47,462 bases of DNA from Coxiella-like endosymbiont (GCF_002871095.1 NZ_NSHJ01000083.1:1-47462); one strand, 5' to 3'; shown: positions 9,953 to 20,573, counted from the stretch's first letter. Translations and numbers: made by a program. The notes: generated by a model not told the origin, from the sequence alone.

Positions 9953-10240
9953 GGATTTTTACGCATACAATTCCGTTTAATACTTACAAATAAACAAATA
10001 AAAAAACAAAGATTATTTTATATTTAAAAATATAAAAAAATTAGAGCATAAAATTAATGATATCATCATACAATACCTCATTAGGAATTTTCAACAACAA
10101 GCAGTGGATTAGTTTGGTGATTAAGAAGTGATTTATGGTACTTCTGTACAGATAAATACTTGCCTACAATTTTTAAGAATTTAATTCATAATACTGCAGG
10201 TAGTAACATTTTAAAAAATTATTATACCATAGGAACTTAG
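9953..10240 (+). pseudogene. Possible relic of a membrane protein gene (CcmB-like?)
   Basis: Just after the ABC ATPase relic a short frame (9953-10027) reads FLRIQFRLILTNKQIKKQ and then stops. This recalls the basic N-terminus of CcmB, the permease encoded next to ccmA. Broken frames up to 10240 contain YGTSVQI and NLIHNTAGSNIL, loosely like the cytoplasmic loop and next helix. The argument rests mostly on position and pattern. Confidence 0.22.
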
Positions 10241-13200
10241 TTTTTTAAAATTTAATATCATAAGATCACTATCTATTTCATATAAAAAATTAAATGACTC
10301 GACCAGATTAAATTAGTTTATTTGGTTTTCAAACTGAATTCATTAACTTATTCTTTCTTGAGATAATTTTTAAGTTTATTTTTAATATATTTTTTATTAT
10401 TAATATCATAAAATAATTTAAAAATCATTCATAAAAATCTTAATCTCAAGAAGCACTCTTTTTCTAAAAATAAATAAGGAACCTAACAAATATCATATAT
10501 TCATTTATAGAATGATAAGGATCCCTTGTTAAATCTTCTAGCATAATTTTAGACTTTTTGAAGATCCTCTGATCAAGTATATTGGGAGCATTATTTCAAA
10601 TAAAACAAATCAAAAAATTTAATTTAATCAATTTAAAAAAATTATAATTACCCCAAAAAACAGTTCTTAATCAGCGAGAACTCTTGAATTAATTCACAGC
10701 AAAACTCTTTTATTCATCTCATTTCTTTGATCGAACTAAGTCCTCAACATATTTAATTCTTTTTTCTGATATAATTGAAATCCTTGAAATCGATTTCAGC
10801 ACTTAGTTTACAAGCTAATAATATTTTCCAGACCATATTAAAAGTATACCTAGAACGAGAAATTAGAAAAAGCACTATATATTTTTGATTGGCTTCTTCA
10901 ATACTCTCTGTCCGTGTAGTCCTTATGCGTTAACGTTAAGTAAGATTAACAAACATACTCTCTGAAGTGAAACGCAATATATGATTCTTACAATCATATC
11001 CCATAAAACACTATTTTTAATTCACGAGGTCAAATCTGCTTAAGTACATCCTTGAGCAGAGATAATCAAAAACAATTAAATTTTTTATATATTTTAATTA
11101 TTAAAAAACATACAATAACATAGCCTAATATTCATTTAATCATCTTTAGCGCTTATAATCTCTCTTCCAGAGATTGTTTCTAATTTAGCGTACTTAACTC
11201 TTTTAAATTAAAATATATTAATGGAGACTTTCTTTTTATAAAGGTTATGTACTCGCTTTCGTGTGATACCATATTACTCTCCTCTTATTTATGAAGGATT
11301 TTTCAAGTAGAAAGTAAATTAAAAGGATTTATGAAATTTAAATTATATTATATCAGAAAAAGTCGCTATCAATGTAAAATATACTCTAAGACTCTTTTTA
11401 AGATTTTATAATAAGACAAATATTTTAATTTTTTATTGTATTATTCTAATCTACTGGTTCTCTAGTGGTTCAAGTAAATTCAAGAGTCCTGGTTAGTAAC
11501 CTCAATTTACCAAAGTTAAATTTTCAAACATTCCTCGTTAACACCAGATAAATTATTATCTATACTTAAAAAAAGACTTAGGATTACCACTATTTATATT
11601 ACTACAAGAAACTAACCTGAGGCTAACTGATTTGGGTTGTACTAAGATACAAATTAGAAACTCATTATTAGAATAATATACTGATTTCAGTATTTTCTAA
11701 TCTTGAATAATATTATCTGGATACGATATGTTTCTTCAACGACTCAAAAACAAATTTGAGTAATTATTAGCTACTCTTTTCATTAGAAAATGATACAAAA
11801 AATATTTTATTAGATCTTATTAGATATAACTGACGCACTTTTAAATAAACTAATAATTATTAAAACAATTATGTTCAGCACTAATTTGACTCAATTTTAA
11901 TACGAAAGTTCTTCTGATTTTTTTAAAAAAACGCGAGAAACTATGTTTATTAAGCTAGCGCTTTCAAATAATTAAAGATTGATATGCATGAAAACGAATA
12001 ATACACTGTTATACTTATCAATAAGTAATAATAAAAATACTTTGGAGGTTTTTAACTTCTAGAAAGAAAGATTTAAATAAAGACAAAGGACGAAAATAAG
12101 AAAATTGTGTAAAGCACATATTTTATAGCAATCATGAGATAAAAAATTATCTTATTAATAAATATAATAATCAGTGGAGAGACACGTGATATCATCTATA
12201 ATAAAATCTTTATATTCTTGCATTACCACTCTACCCACGGCACTACAGCTCACATCATAATAAGAAATCTACTCTCTTAATTTTTCAAAGACTTATTTGG
12301 TAATTTAAAATGGCTATACTAAAAATAGTTGGAAAACTAATGGAATTCAAGATTACTAATAACAACTAAAGAGCATATTGTTATTAGATTTTTTGTTAAA
12401 AACACTAGATCATAAAAATTAATTAGTAATTTTACAGGTGTACCTAACCCATTTTAAGCGAACTCATTTTTAGTTCATACATATACAGACTAAACAGACC
12501 AATCATTACTCCCACAATCAACTTGAAAGATAAAGTGTTGCTTGAGTGAATATCCTCAGCACCAACAGGATAGCAATTTAAGAGTAAATTTAAAAAGTTT
12601 ACAACTAAATTACCCATGAAGAGGCATCTGTATAAAAAAAAGATCTTGATCTTTCCCAACATAAAAGAAAAATAGTCTATAATTAGAAAATTAATACTTT
12701 TCGTTCCATTAATTTGGCAATTATATTCAGTGTTGAATTAAAGTTGAATCGACTAAAAAATAGAGTAACTAATATATCCTTACCTTAGAAGGAATTATAT
12801 AAAGGATATCTAAACCTATCGAAGCAACAAGACCCTAAAAAAATACAGAGGGATCTATTACATAATAGCTTAAAGAACTTTTATACATTATAAGCTAAGG
12901 TCACATGAACCTTGACTATGATCTTTTTATCTTTCCCAATATAATATTGTCATTTAAAAAATAATTAGGCAAAACTTAAAAAACAAGCACCTTTATAAAA
13001 TAAAATAAATCATTCAAACAAACAAAAAACTTTATATAAGTAAAAATAGTGTGCTAGCTAAAATAAAAATAGAATACGCGAAAGTAATAATCAATAGAGA
13101 TAAAATCATTCTGTTATAAAGCAATACTCCTATAAGAACAAATATTATAAATAATAACTAAAAGCTAAACTGCACTAGCATAACCTAACCATATAACTTA

Positions 13201-13322
13201 AATGGAGTTTTTATTGAAGTACTACAGATGAATTCTTATTAAATAAGGCAATAAAAATTTCAAAATAAAAAATAACAATCTTTTTACTCTAAATAAAACA
13301 GGTTAAATGTAAATTTTCACCT

Positions 13323-13339
13323 CCTCATTGAGAATGAGG
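13323..13339 (-). terminator. Hairpin after rplQ, end of the ribosomal super-operon
   Basis: On the minus strand CCTCATT-CTC-AATGAGG forms a 7-bp stem with a 3-base loop, 17 bases beyond the rplQ stop. No strong T tract follows, so it may protect the 3' end or work with Rho. It is the only structured element seen at the end of this long minus-strand gene series. Confidence 0.45.
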
Positions 13340-13355
13340 AAAGGAAGTTTAGGAG

Positions 13356-13742
13356 TTAGATTTTTTCTGAGATTCTTGCTACTTCTACTCTATCAACTAA
13401 TTCAATAATTCCCATAAGCGCATTATCTCCAGACCGGAAACCACATTTTAATACGCGGCAATAACCACCTGTACGGTCTTTATGCCGTGGTGCAATTTCT
13501 TTGAAAAGCTTAGCTACAATTTCATCGTCACGTAGACGATTAAAAGCTAGACGGCGATTAGCCACAGTGTCTTCTTTTGCTACAGTTATTAAGGGCTCTA
13601 CTATCCTTCGTAATTCTTTCGCTTTCGCTAAGGTAGTTTTAATAATTTCATGTTTGAATAATGAACGCGCCATATTTTGCATCATGGCTTTGCAATGGGC
13701 ACTAGGACGATTGAAATGTCTACCACTTTTACGATGATACAT
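13356..13742 (-). CDS. rplQ: 50S ribosomal protein L17
   Basis: Large-subunit protein near the exit tunnel. 128 residues, the same size as E. coli L17 (127), collinear throughout: [14 protein letters not shown] at the start, [16 protein letters not shown] in the middle and a [17 protein letters not shown] block. It is the last gene of the alpha-type group, five bases after rpoA, and the last minus-strand gene before the large desert. Confidence 0.98.
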   Translation of the reverse strand: MYHRKSGRHFNRPSAHCKAMMQNMARSLFKHEIIKTTLAKAKELRRIVEPLITVAKEDTVANRRLAFNRLRDDEIVAKLFKEIAPRHKDRTGGYCRVLKCGFRSGDNALMGIIELVDRVEVARISEKI

Positions 13743-13747
13743 CTCTG

Positions 13748-14734
13748 TTACTTCTCCTCCGATAAATTTTCAGGAGGCCATCCTTCGATATACATACCTA
13801 AAGTTAATCCTTTTTGTGCAAGTACACTTTTAATTTCTAACAAAGACTTTCTACCTAAATTCGGTGTCTTTAACAAATCATTTTCAGAACGTTGTACTAA
13901 ATCACCGAGGTAATAAATACTTTCTGCTTTCAAGCAATTAGCTGCTCGAACGGTTAATTCCAAGTCATCGATAGAACGGAAGAATAAAGGATCAATTTTA
14001 TCCTCTTTTCCACTGGTAGATCGATATTCTTCATGCTTCAAATCGACAAACGCAGCTAATTGGTGTTGAAAAATAGTTGCTGCAAAACGAATGGCTCCCT
14101 CAGGATTAAGCGTACCATTAGTTTCAAGGTTAATAATCAATTTATCTAGGTCAGTTCGCTTTTCTACTCGTGTATTTTCTACAGAATAAGAAACACGTCG
14201 TACCGGACTATATGAAGCATCTAGTAGTAATACACCCGCTGAGCGAATTTCTTTTTTTTCGGCACGCACACTAGCAGGTTCATAACCTCGACCCATTGCT
14301 GCTTTCAAGGTCATATGAATCTTACCATCTTTAGTAAGATGTGCAATGATATGATCAGGATTGACGATTTTAATACCATGATCAATTTCAAAATCTCCTG
14401 CTGTCAATACGGCTGGACCTTTTTTATTTAGAATTAAAGTAGCTTCATTACGTCCTTCTAATTTAATAGCAACTCCTTTTAAATTTAATATAATACTTAC
14501 TACGTCTTCACGTACACCCTCGAGAGAACTATATTCATGTAAAACACCTTCTATCTGAGCTTCAACAATAGCAGCTCCAGGCATGGAAGATAATAAAATT
14601 CGTCTCAAAGAATTTCCTAAAGTGTGCCCAAATCCACGCTCTAATGGTTCTAGCACGATACGACAATGATTAGGCGATATTGGATAAACCTGAATATTTT
14701 TTGGTGTTAAAAAGGATTTTAAAAAATCTTGCAT
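13748..14734 (-). CDS. rpoA: RNA polymerase alpha subunit
   Basis: Alpha dimer nucleates polymerase assembly, and its C-terminal domain binds UP elements and activators. 328 residues, family size. The N-terminal domain shows [20 protein letters not shown]; the C-terminal domain shows [20 protein letters not shown] (containing the DNA-contacting arginine that matches E. coli R265) and [16 protein letters not shown]. It follows rpsD by 13 bases, in the order rpsM-rpsK-rpsD-rpoA-rplQ typical of the alpha operon. Confidence 0.99.
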   Translation of the reverse strand: MQDFLKSFLTPKNIQVYPISPNHCRIVLEPLERGFGHTLGNSLRRILLSSMPGAAIVEAQIEGVLHEYSSLEGVREDVVSIILNLKGVAIKLEGRNEATLILNKKGPAVLTAGDFEIDHGIKIVNPDHIIAHLTKDGKIHMTLKAAMGRGYEPASVRAEKKEIRSAGVLLLDASYSPVRRVSYSVENTRVEKRTDLDKLIINLETNGTLNPEGAIRFAATIFQHQLAAFVDLKHEEYRSTSGKEDKIDPLFFRSIDDLELTVRAANCLKAESIYYLGDLVQRSENDLLKTPNLGRKSLLEIKSVLAQKGLTLGMYIEGWPPENLSEEK

Positions 14735-14746
14735 ATCTGGCCCCCC

Positions 14747-15367
14747 TTATTTCGAGTAGAGCTCAACAACGAGGTTAACTTTAAATTCAGCAGGTAATTC
14801 TGTTAAATCGGGTTGATTTTTAAATATACCCACTATTTTTTTTATGTCTACTTCGATCCAGGAAACCACTAAACGCTGCTGTGCTAATTCTAATGCGCCT
14901 TTAATGCGTAGTTGTTTTTTTGCTCGACTCCGAATTTCGATTAAATCTCCAGGTGTTACTTGGTAAGAAGGAATATTAATCACCTCCTTATTAACAAGAA
15001 TCGCTTTATGACTTACCAGCTGTCTTGCTTCTACTCGGGTAGCTGCAAATCCCATTCGATAAACAACATTATCTAATCGCCTCTCTAATAGAGTTAATAA
15101 ATTATCCCCAGTTGATCCCTTTAGTTTATCAGCTTTCCGGTAATAATTATGAAATTGTTTCTCTAAGACATGGTAATAACGTTTAATCATTTGCTTCATT
15201 CGTAATTGAACTCCATAGTCTGTCATCCGCCCACGGCGTTGCCAGTGCATCCCAGGAATACGTTCAATATTACATTTTGAATCAATAGCTCGAATACCAC
15301 TTTTCAGTTGTAAATCAGTTTTTTCACGTCGTGATAATCGACATTTTGGGCCTAAATACTTTGCCAT
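14747..15367 (-). CDS. rpsD: 30S ribosomal protein S4
   Basis: Primary 16S rRNA binder that nucleates 30S assembly; in E. coli also the translational repressor of the alpha operon. 206 residues, the same as E. coli. N-terminal [19 protein letters not shown], then the S4 RNA-binding domain with [13 protein letters not shown] and [10 protein letters not shown]. It lacks a full cysteine knuckle at its N-terminus (only C9), as in the zinc-free S4 class. Confidence 0.98.
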   Translation of the reverse strand: MAKYLGPKCRLSRREKTDLQLKSGIRAIDSKCNIERIPGMHWQRRGRMTDYGVQLRMKQMIKRYYHVLEKQFHNYYRKADKLKGSTGDNLLTLLERRLDNVVYRMGFAATRVEARQLVSHKAILVNKEVINIPSYQVTPGDLIEIRSRAKKQLRIKGALELAQQRLVVSWIEVDIKKIVGIFKNQPDLTELPAEFKVNLVVELYSK

Positions 15368-15381
15368 TACTTAGTGATCTC

Positions 15382-15753
15382 CTAAACTCGTCGTTTCTTA
15401 CGTGGTCGACACCCATTATGAGGCAATGCTGTACGATCTTCGAGACTAACAATTTTTAAACCTGCAGAACGCAATCCTCGTATAGCAGAATCACGCCCTG
15501 CACCTGGACCTTTAACACAAACAGAAACAGTCTCCATACCAAAATCTTGAATAGCTCTTTCAGCCACTCTTTCAGCAGCTAATTGCGCACCATAGGGGGT
15601 TCCTTTACGAGAACCTTTAAATCCAGATCCCCCCGCCGATTTAAAATACAATACATTACCTTGTAGGTCAGAAATACATATTTTTGTATTATTAAATGTT
15701 GCATTGATATGAGCAATGCCTTGAGTGACTTTTTGATACCGTCTTTTTGCCAT
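15382..15753 (-). CDS. rpsK: 30S ribosomal protein S11
   Basis: Small-subunit platform protein next to the E-site mRNA. 123 residues; E. coli S11 has 129 because its N-terminal tail is longer. The conserved blocks [29 protein letters not shown] and [13 protein letters not shown] are present, and the C-terminus ends in the basic PRKKRRV. It lies 20 bases after rpsM and 14 bases before rpsD. Confidence 0.98.
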   Translation of the reverse strand: MAKRRYQKVTQGIAHINATFNNTKICISDLQGNVLYFKSAGGSGFKGSRKGTPYGAQLAAERVAERAIQDFGMETVSVCVKGPGAGRDSAIRGLRSAGLKIVSLEDRTALPHNGCRPRKKRRV

Positions 15754-15773
15754 GAAATAACCTTGTCTTTATA

Positions 15774-16133
15774 TCAAGTTCGTATAGGTTTACGTTTACC
15801 TTTACGTGTACGACTATTCGTACGTGTTCGTTGACCGTGAACTGGAAGTCCACGACGATGACGAATACCTTGATAAGTGCCTAAATCCATTTTCCGTTTA
15901 ATATCCATAGAACGTTCACGCCTTAAATCTCCTTCTACTGTGAATTTACTTACTTCGTTCCGTAAAGCATTAAGCTTAATTTCAGATAAATCTTTTATTT
16001 TAGAATTAGGATCAATGTTTGCTGCTTGGCAAATTCTTATCGCAGAAGAATTACCTACTCCGTAAATAGCTTGGAGGGCTACTCGTGCGTGTTTTTCTAT
16101 CGGAATATTAATACCGGCGATACGAGCTACCAT
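15774..16133 (-). CDS. rpsM: 30S ribosomal protein S13
   Basis: Head protein contacting L5 and the P-site tRNA. 119 residues (E. coli 118). It starts [14 protein letters not shown], has the GxG-type YGVGNSSA segment, and ends in the basic tail with [24 protein letters not shown] lies ten bases before the ATG. A strong promoter lies directly upstream (16179-16207), so it is probably the first gene of the alpha transcript. Confidence 0.98.
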   Translation of the reverse strand: MVARIAGINIPIEKHARVALQAIYGVGNSSAIRICQAANIDPNSKIKDLSEIKLNALRNEVSKFTVEGDLRRERSMDIKRKMDLGTYQGIRHRRGLPVHGQRTRTNSRTRKGKRKPIRT

Positions 16134-16178
16134 TTTGTAATTTACTCCAATTTTTTAAAATTTTTTATAAAATCATAA

Positions 16179-16207
16179 ATTATACTCTTTATTTATTAAA
16201 AAATCAA
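16179..16207 (-). promoter_or_regulatory. Sigma-70 promoter of the alpha operon (rpsM)
   Basis: On the minus strand -35 TTGATT (16202-16207) and a perfect -10 TATAAT (16179-16184) are separated by exactly 17 bases. The predicted start is near 16172, about 40 bases before the rpsM ATG. That leader is much shorter than the E. coli alpha leader that folds into the S4-binding pseudoknot, so classical S4 feedback may be absent (inference). Confidence 0.7.
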
Positions 16208-16279
16208 GTAATGAAAAGTATTACTACAGCTTAGTTTGAGACTCTTTCTTATGTAATTTTTTAATTCATAGTTTGGCCG

Positions 16280-16303
16280 CTTATTCGTTCTCTTATTCGT
16301 TCT
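16280..16303. repeat. 12-bp tandem duplication in the rpmJ-rpsM spacer
   Basis: CTTATTCGTTCT occurs twice head to tail (16280-16291, 16292-16303), between the rpmJ stop and the rpsM promoter. Another example of the two-copy duplication class. Confidence 0.85.
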
Positions 16304-16337
16304 TTTGAATAAAAGATCACTAGACAAAGTTTCAGTC

Positions 16338-16460
16338 TCACTTTTTACCTTTTTGCCGTTGCTTATGTCGAGTATCACTGCAAATTACTCGCACAACACC
16401 TTCCCGTCGAACTATTTTACAATTTCGACAAATTCTTTTTACTGATGCTCTTACTTTCAT
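16338..16460 (-). CDS. rpmJ: 50S ribosomal protein L36
   Basis: Smallest large-subunit protein. Forty residues starting [14 protein letters not shown] and ending RQKGKK (family 37-41). The zinc ribbon is complete: C11-x2-C14-x12-C27-x4-H32, so this is the zinc-binding type. Start ATG at 16460 and stop TGA at 16338-16340. It follows secY by 22 bases, as at the end of the spc operon in E. coli, with AAGGAAAAGGGG before the start. Confidence 0.96.
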   Translation of the reverse strand: MKVRASVKRICRNCKIVRREGVVRVICSDTRHKQRQKGKK

Positions 16461-16482
16461 CCCCTTTTCCTTCCTTTTCCTT

Positions 16483-17814
16483 TTATCGAATAAGCCCAAA
16501 TTTTGAACCTTTCATACCCGACTTTTTTATTAAGGATTCATATTGATAGCTCATTAAATGAGCCTGCACTTGCGCCATAAAATCCATAATAACCACCACT
16601 ACAATTAACAATGAAGTGCCTCCAAAATAAAAAGGAACATTCCATATTAAAATCAAAAATTGAGGAACTAGAGCTACTAAACCAAGGTAGATAGAACCCA
16701 CTAAAGTTAATCGAGTCATTACTTTATCAATATAATTAGCTGTCTGTACACCTGGTCGAATACCTGGAATAAATGCCCCAGATTTTTTTAAATTTTCAGC
16801 CGTTTCTTTCGGATTAAAAACTAAAGCTGTATAAAAAAAACTAAAAAAGATTACAGCAATAGCAAAAATCATAATATAAGCTGGCTGTCCATTTGAAAGT
16901 GCTAAGGAAATATTATTTAACCATCCCAGACCTCGAACAGATGCCATAAATTTAGCTACAGCACCCGGAAATAAAATAATACTTTGTGCAAAAATTACCG
17001 GGATAACTCCCGCCATATTAATTTTTAAAGGAAGATGACTACTTTGAACAGCATATAATTTTCTTCCTTGCTGGCGTTTGGGATAATTAACACTAATGCG
17101 GCGCTGAGCTCGTTCGAAAAAAACGACTACTAAAGTAACTACAATAACTGTTGCCATTAGAAATATCAAAGTTAACATGGACATTTGACCTTGACGTACT
17201 TGTGTAAGTACTTGGGCAATGGCTGTAGGAAATCGTGAAGCGATGCTTGAAAAAATAATTAAAGAAATTCCGTTGCCTACTCCTCGTTCCGTCATTTGTT
17301 CCCCTAACCACATAAGGAACATACTTCCCGTTATCAGAGTAATAACACTTGTAAAATAGAAACTAAAATCTGCATTAATTACGGTACCACTATTAGCAAG
17401 CCATTTTGTCATAAAAATCGATTGCAATAAAGACAAGATAAGGGTTCCATAACGAATATATTGATTGATTTTTCGACGACCCACTTCCCCTTCTTTACGA
17501 AGGGCCTGCATTTTAAGAGAAATTTGGCTATACATTTGAATGATAATCGAAGAGGAAATATAGGGCATTACCCCTAAAGCAAAAATTGTCATCCGGCTTA
17601 GAGCACCGCCGGAAAACATATTGAACATTCCTAAAAAGCCTAACTCATGTCGATGGAAAAGGGCTGATAAACGAGTAGGATTAAGCCCAGGAACAGGAAT
17701 ATAAGTACCTAATCGGTATATGATAATACCGATTAAGATAAAGAATAAACGTCGTTTTAATTCCCTTAATCCACTGCCTTGTAAAAATGGTACCCCAACT
17801 TTTATTCTAGCCAT
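16483..17814 (-). CDS. secY: Preprotein translocase subunit SecY
   Basis: Channel-forming subunit of the inner-membrane Sec translocon, partner of SecE (43005-43388). 443 residues, exactly the E. coli length, with ten hydrophobic segments. Conserved pieces include [11 protein letters not shown] at the N-terminus, the plug-region [20 protein letters not shown], and [15 protein letters not shown] in the large cytoplasmic loop. Its start overlaps the rplO 3' end by 8 bases, which suggests translational coupling. Confidence 0.98.
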   Translation of the reverse strand: MARIKVGVPFLQGSGLRELKRRLFFILIGIIIYRLGTYIPVPGLNPTRLSALFHRHELGFLGMFNMFSGGALSRMTIFALGVMPYISSSIIIQMYSQISLKMQALRKEGEVGRRKINQYIRYGTLILSLLQSIFMTKWLANSGTVINADFSFYFTSVITLITGSMFLMWLGEQMTERGVGNGISLIIFSSIASRFPTAIAQVLTQVRQGQMSMLTLIFLMATVIVVTLVVVFFERAQRRISVNYPKRQQGRKLYAVQSSHLPLKINMAGVIPVIFAQSIILFPGAVAKFMASVRGLGWLNNISLALSNGQPAYIMIFAIAVIFFSFFYTALVFNPKETAENLKKSGAFIPGIRPGVQTANYIDKVMTRLTLVGSIYLGLVALVPQFLILIWNVPFYFGGTSLLIVVVVIMDFMAQVQAHLMSYQYESLIKKSGMKGSKFGLIR

Positions 17815-18241
17815 CGACCTTACCGCCTGCTATTTCTACAGCGGCCTTAACACTTTTGGTTACTTGCAGACCACGAATTATTACAGATTTTTTTAATTTA
17901 CCTGAATTAAATATTTTAACGTATTTAACATGGCGACCAATAAGATTACTTGCTTTCAGGGTATCAATATCAACCACATCATCAGGAATTTTATTCAATT
18001 CATGTAAGCGGACTTCTGCAGAAACTAATTTCTTTCGCGAAATGAACCCAAATTTCGGCACTCGACGTTGCAGAGGCATTTGTCCTCCTTCAAAACCTAT
18101 TTTGTGATAACCACCAGAGCGAGAATGCTGTCCTTTATGTCCACGACCACACGTTTTACCTTTACCACTGCCAATTCCACGTCCTACCCGCATTTTATTT
18201 TTTTTTGATTTTTTACTTGGTTTTAAAGTATTCAGTCGCAT
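17807..18241 (-). CDS. rplO: 50S ribosomal protein L15
   Basis: Late-assembly large-subunit protein. From the ATG at 18241 it has 144 residues, the E. coli length, beginning [14 protein letters not shown] followed by [20 protein letters not shown] preferred this start to an in-frame TTG five codons earlier because it matches the family N-terminus and has GAGGAAG six bases upstream. The leader carries a 17-bp duplication (18243-18276). Confidence 0.97.
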   Translation of the reverse strand: MRLNTLKPSKKSKKNKMRVGRGIGSGKGKTCGRGHKGQHSRSGGYHKIGFEGGQMPLQRRVPKFGFISRKKLVSAEVRLHELNKIPDDVVDIDTLKASNLIGRHVKYVKIFNSGKLKKSVIIRGLQVTKSVKAAVEIAGGKVDG

Positions 18242-18242
18242 T

Positions 18243-18276
18243 CTATACTTCCTCAATCTCTATACTTCCTCAATCT
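18243..18276. repeat. 17-bp tandem duplication at the rpmD/rplO junction
   Basis: The minus-strand unit AGATTGAGGAAGTATAG occurs twice, at 18260-18276 and 18243-18259. The upstream copy encodes the last rpmD codons and stop; the downstream copy supplies the rplO Shine-Dalgarno GAGGAAG. The duplication copied the rpmD tail into the intergenic leader without harming either gene. Confidence 0.95.
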
Positions 18277-18448
18277 TTAATATATAAAAGATTTTTTGAA
18301 TCATGCCTCGATTAGCAGGTGTATCAATAACTTCTACTGTTTCATGTATACGTCGTAATCCTAACCCTTCTATGCATTCGCGATGATTAGGTTTTCGCCC
18401 ATATTTACTTCCTACTAAGGTCACACGAATCTTTTTTGATTGTATCAT
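18260..18448 (-). CDS. rpmD: 50S ribosomal protein L30
   Basis: Small large-subunit protein of 62 residues (E. coli 59). Recognised by [19 protein letters not shown] and [20 protein letters not shown]. It lies between rpsE (3-base gap) and rplO, the standard spc-operon position. The last codons are part of the 17-bp duplication. Confidence 0.96.
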   Translation of the reverse strand: MIQSKKIRVTLVGSKYGRKPNHRECIEGLGLRRIHETVEVIDTPANRGMIQKIFYILKIEEV

Positions 18449-18451
18449 GAC

Positions 18452-18964
18452 TTACTCCTTCAAAAGTTCTTCAATAGTTTTTCCACGTTTCATAGACATA
18501 GACTCGAGCGTTTCCATACTCTTAAGAGCTTTAAAAGTAGCTCGTACTACATTAATTGAATTAGAAGAACCAATACACTTCGCCAAAACATTTTGAATAC
18601 CCATAACTTCAAAAACTGCTCGCATTGCGTTTCCAGCAATGACTCCAGTTCCTTCCGAAGCAGGCAATATTAAGACTGTCGAAGATGCATGAGTAGCTTT
18701 TATTGGATGACTTAATGTATTACCATCTAACAACGGGACACAAATCATATTTCGACGAGCGTTTTCCGTAGCTTTCTGAATAGCAGCTGGAACCTCTCGT
18801 GCTTTTCCCAAACCAAATCCTACTTTACCTTCACCATCACCTGCAACGACCAATGCGGAAAAACCAAACACACGTCCACCTTTTACAACTTTTGCCGTAC
18901 GACGAACATAAACAAGTTTATCCTGGTTACCATTACTTATCGTCTCAGTACCCACTTCACGCAT
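18452..18964 (-). CDS. rpsE: 30S ribosomal protein S5
   Basis: Shoulder protein involved in decoding fidelity and mRNA entry. 170 residues (E. coli 167). The double-stranded-RNA-binding-like N-domain has [20 protein letters not shown] and KARE-PAAIQKA; the C-domain has [19 protein letters not shown]. Spaced 11 bases after rplR and 3 before rpmD. Confidence 0.98.
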   Translation of the reverse strand: MREVGTETISNGNQDKLVYVRRTAKVVKGGRVFGFSALVVAGDGEGKVGFGLGKAREVPAAIQKATENARRNMICVPLLDGNTLSHPIKATHASSTVLILPASEGTGVIAGNAMRAVFEVMGIQNVLAKCIGSSNSINVVRATFKALKSMETLESMSMKRGKTIEELLKE

Positions 18965-18975
18965 AAATACACCTT

Positions 18976-19326
18976 TTAAAATTCAATTCCAAGCTCACGC
19001 GCTGCTTCAGCCAACGCTCGCACACGCCCGTGGTATTTATAACCACTACGATCAAAAGCTACTTTTGTAACCCCTACTTTTTGGGCACGTTCTGCAATTA
19101 GCTTACCAACCACTGTAGCTGCTGCAATATTGCCCCCATAGTTTAATTGATTTCTCACTTCTTTTTCTAAAGTTGATGCAGCAGCTAATATGCTCGCTTC
19201 AGAAGAAATGAGTTGAGCATAAATATGATTAAGCGAGCGATGAACACATAAACGTACTACACCTAATTCTTTAATTTTCGCCCTTGTTCGACAGGCACGT
19301 CGAAGTTGTTTTTTTCGCTTATCCAT
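18976..19326 (-). CDS. rplR: 50S ribosomal protein L18
   Basis: 5S rRNA-binding protein of the central protuberance. 116 residues (E. coli 117). Recognised by [16 protein letters not shown] and, at the C-terminus, [20 protein letters not shown]. Its ATG overlaps the rplF stop by one base (TAATG), suggesting coupled translation. Confidence 0.98.
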   Translation of the reverse strand: MDKRKKQLRRACRTRAKIKELGVVRLCVHRSLNHIYAQLISSEASILAAASTLEKEVRNQLNYGGNIAAATVVGKLIAERAQKVGVTKVAFDRSGYKYHGRVRALAEAARELGIEF

Positions 19327-19862
19327 TATTTTTTCTTAGCTTCTTTATAAACTATATGTTCATCATTATAGCGAATGCCTTTACCTTTATAAGGTTCAGG
19401 TGGCCGGATTGCACGAATATTTGCTGCTACTTGAGAAACCATTTGCCAATTAGTTCCTTTAATAATAATTTCACTCAAACTGGGAGTTTCCACAGAAATT
19501 CCTTCTGGCATTTCAATGTTCACTGGATGAGAAAACCCAACTGTTAACTGCAAAGTGTTCTCTTTAGCCTTCACCCGATAACCAACCCCTACTACTATCA
19601 ATTTCCGTTGAAATCCTTGATGCACACCCCGAATCATGTTTTGGATGATAGCACGGGTCGTTCCTCCTAATGCATTCGACTTTAGAAGATCATTCGTTGG
19701 TAATATTTGGAGTTTATTATTATCTTGCGTAACTTTAACGGCTTTATGAACTGTTTCAGTAAGTTCACCTAGCTTACCCTGAATTATCACGAGTTGTCCA
19801 TAGATTTTAACATTAACCCCAACAGGGATTTTAATCGGATTTTTTGCTACACGACTTACCAT
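19326..19862 (-). CDS. rplF: 50S ribosomal protein L6
   Basis: Large-subunit protein beside the factor-binding site. 178 residues (E. coli 177). It starts [15 protein letters not shown], has [18 protein letters not shown], and the C-terminal signature [12 protein letters not shown]. Fourteen bases separate it from rpsH. Confidence 0.98.
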   Translation of the reverse strand: MVSRVAKNPIKIPVGVNVKIYGQLVIIQGKLGELTETVHKAVKVTQDNNKLQILPTNDLLKSNALGGTTRAIIQNMIRGVHQGFQRKLIVVGVGYRVKAKENTLQLTVGFSHPVNIEMPEGISVETPSLSEIIIKGTNWQMVSQVAANIRAIRPPEPYKGKGIRYNDEHIVYKEAKKK

Positions 19863-19876
19863 AAATTTCTTCTCTC

Positions 19877-20269
19877 CTAGCTAACGTAACAAATAACTTC
19901 TCCGCCTTCACCATAACTCCGTGCCTCACGATCAGACATGACGCCCTTTGAAGTTGAAATAATAGAAATACCTAACCCATTATTTATTTTAGGTAATTCA
20001 TTCTTACCTTTGTATATACGTACAGCTGGTCTGCTCAAACGTTTTATAGTTGAAATAACAGGTTCTCCTTTGTGATATTTCAAAGTAATTATCAATTGTC
20101 GTTTAATCGAATCATGTTGCTCTCGATAATCGATAATATAACCTTCGTTCTTTAATACTTTCGCAATACTTACTTTAAATTTTGATGAAATCATAGCAAC
20201 TTCTTTTTTTGCCACTAGCTGCGCGTTACGAATACGTGTTAACATATCGGATATAGGATCTTGCATCAT
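19877..20269 (-). CDS. rpsH: 30S ribosomal protein S8
   Basis: Primary 16S binder; in E. coli it represses the spc operon by binding near the L5 start. 130 residues, the E. coli length. [14 protein letters not shown] at the N-terminus and the C-terminal [20 protein letters not shown] are diagnostic. Two ATGs lie in tandem (20269 and 20266); either could start translation. Confidence 0.98.
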   Translation of the reverse strand: MMQDPISDMLTRIRNAQLVAKKEVAMISSKFKVSIAKVLKNEGYIIDYREQHDSIKRQLIITLKYHKGEPVISTIKRLSRPAVRIYKGKNELPKINNGLGISIISTSKGVMSDREARSYGEGGEVICYVS

Positions 20270-20273
20270 AATT

Positions 20274-20573
20274 TTACCAACTTGCTTTCTTTAAACCAGG
20301 TACATCTCCTCTCATCGCAGCTTCCCGCAAATGAATTCGACACAACCCAAATTTTTTAAATGTACCACAGGAACGGCCACATTTTCGACATCGATGTCTC
20401 ACTCGAACTTCAGACTCATTACGAGGACTTTTGTGTAATTTCAATAAAGCTAACTCTTGATTTTCTGGTGTTCCCTTTTTAATGATTTTTTTTAATTCCA
20501 AACGTTTTTTTCGCGCCTTTTGAGATTGTTGAATACGTTTTTTATTTCGTTCAATGATACTTAATTTTGCCAT
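20274..20573 (-). CDS. rpsN: 30S ribosomal protein S14, long form with zinc knuckle
   Basis: Head protein near the A site. 99 residues, so the long class (E. coli 101), ending in the universal [17 protein letters not shown]. Unlike E. coli S14 it carries C62-x2-C65-x12-C78-x2-H81, a complete set of zinc ligands with histidine in place of the usual last cysteine, plus C69. The short zinc-bearing S14 is about 61 residues, so this protein combines long length with a zinc site. It lies between rplE and rpsH with gaps of 4 bases on each side. Confidence 0.96.
   Translation of the reverse strand: MAKLSIIERNKKRIQQSQKARKKRLELKKIIKKGTPENQELALLKLHKSPRNESEVRVRHRCRKCGRSCGTFKKFGLCRIHLREAAMRGDVPGLKKASW

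Larger units (their letters stand above)
8837..13355. other. 4.5 kb gene desert between fabV and rplQ
   Basis: No intact gene is visible on either strand. Two plus-strand tracts (9400-10240) still read as degraded protein and are listed separately. The rest is AT-rich with stops in all frames. A 72-codon minus-strand frame at 12444-12662 has hydrophobic stretches but no recognisable family. I found no tRNA, rRNA or CRISPR pattern. Its size and the surviving traces suggest an operon lost by mutation and partial deletion. Confidence 0.7.

Noticed and set aside
10780-10930. Short minus-strand open stretch (SIEEANQKYIVLFLISRSR) as a transposase relic
   Set aside because: Too short and without a catalytic motif; chance open frame is equally likely.
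12444-12662. 72-codon minus-strand frame with hydrophobic stretches
   Set aside because: Starts with ATG but has no family match I recognise, no neighbours and no good ribosome-binding site. It could be a small membrane protein or a relic, but I cannot support a gene call.
18242-18256. Upstream TTG start of rplO
   Set aside because: It lies in the 17-bp duplication and overlaps the Shine-Dalgarno; L15 proteins start at MRLNTLKP (18241).
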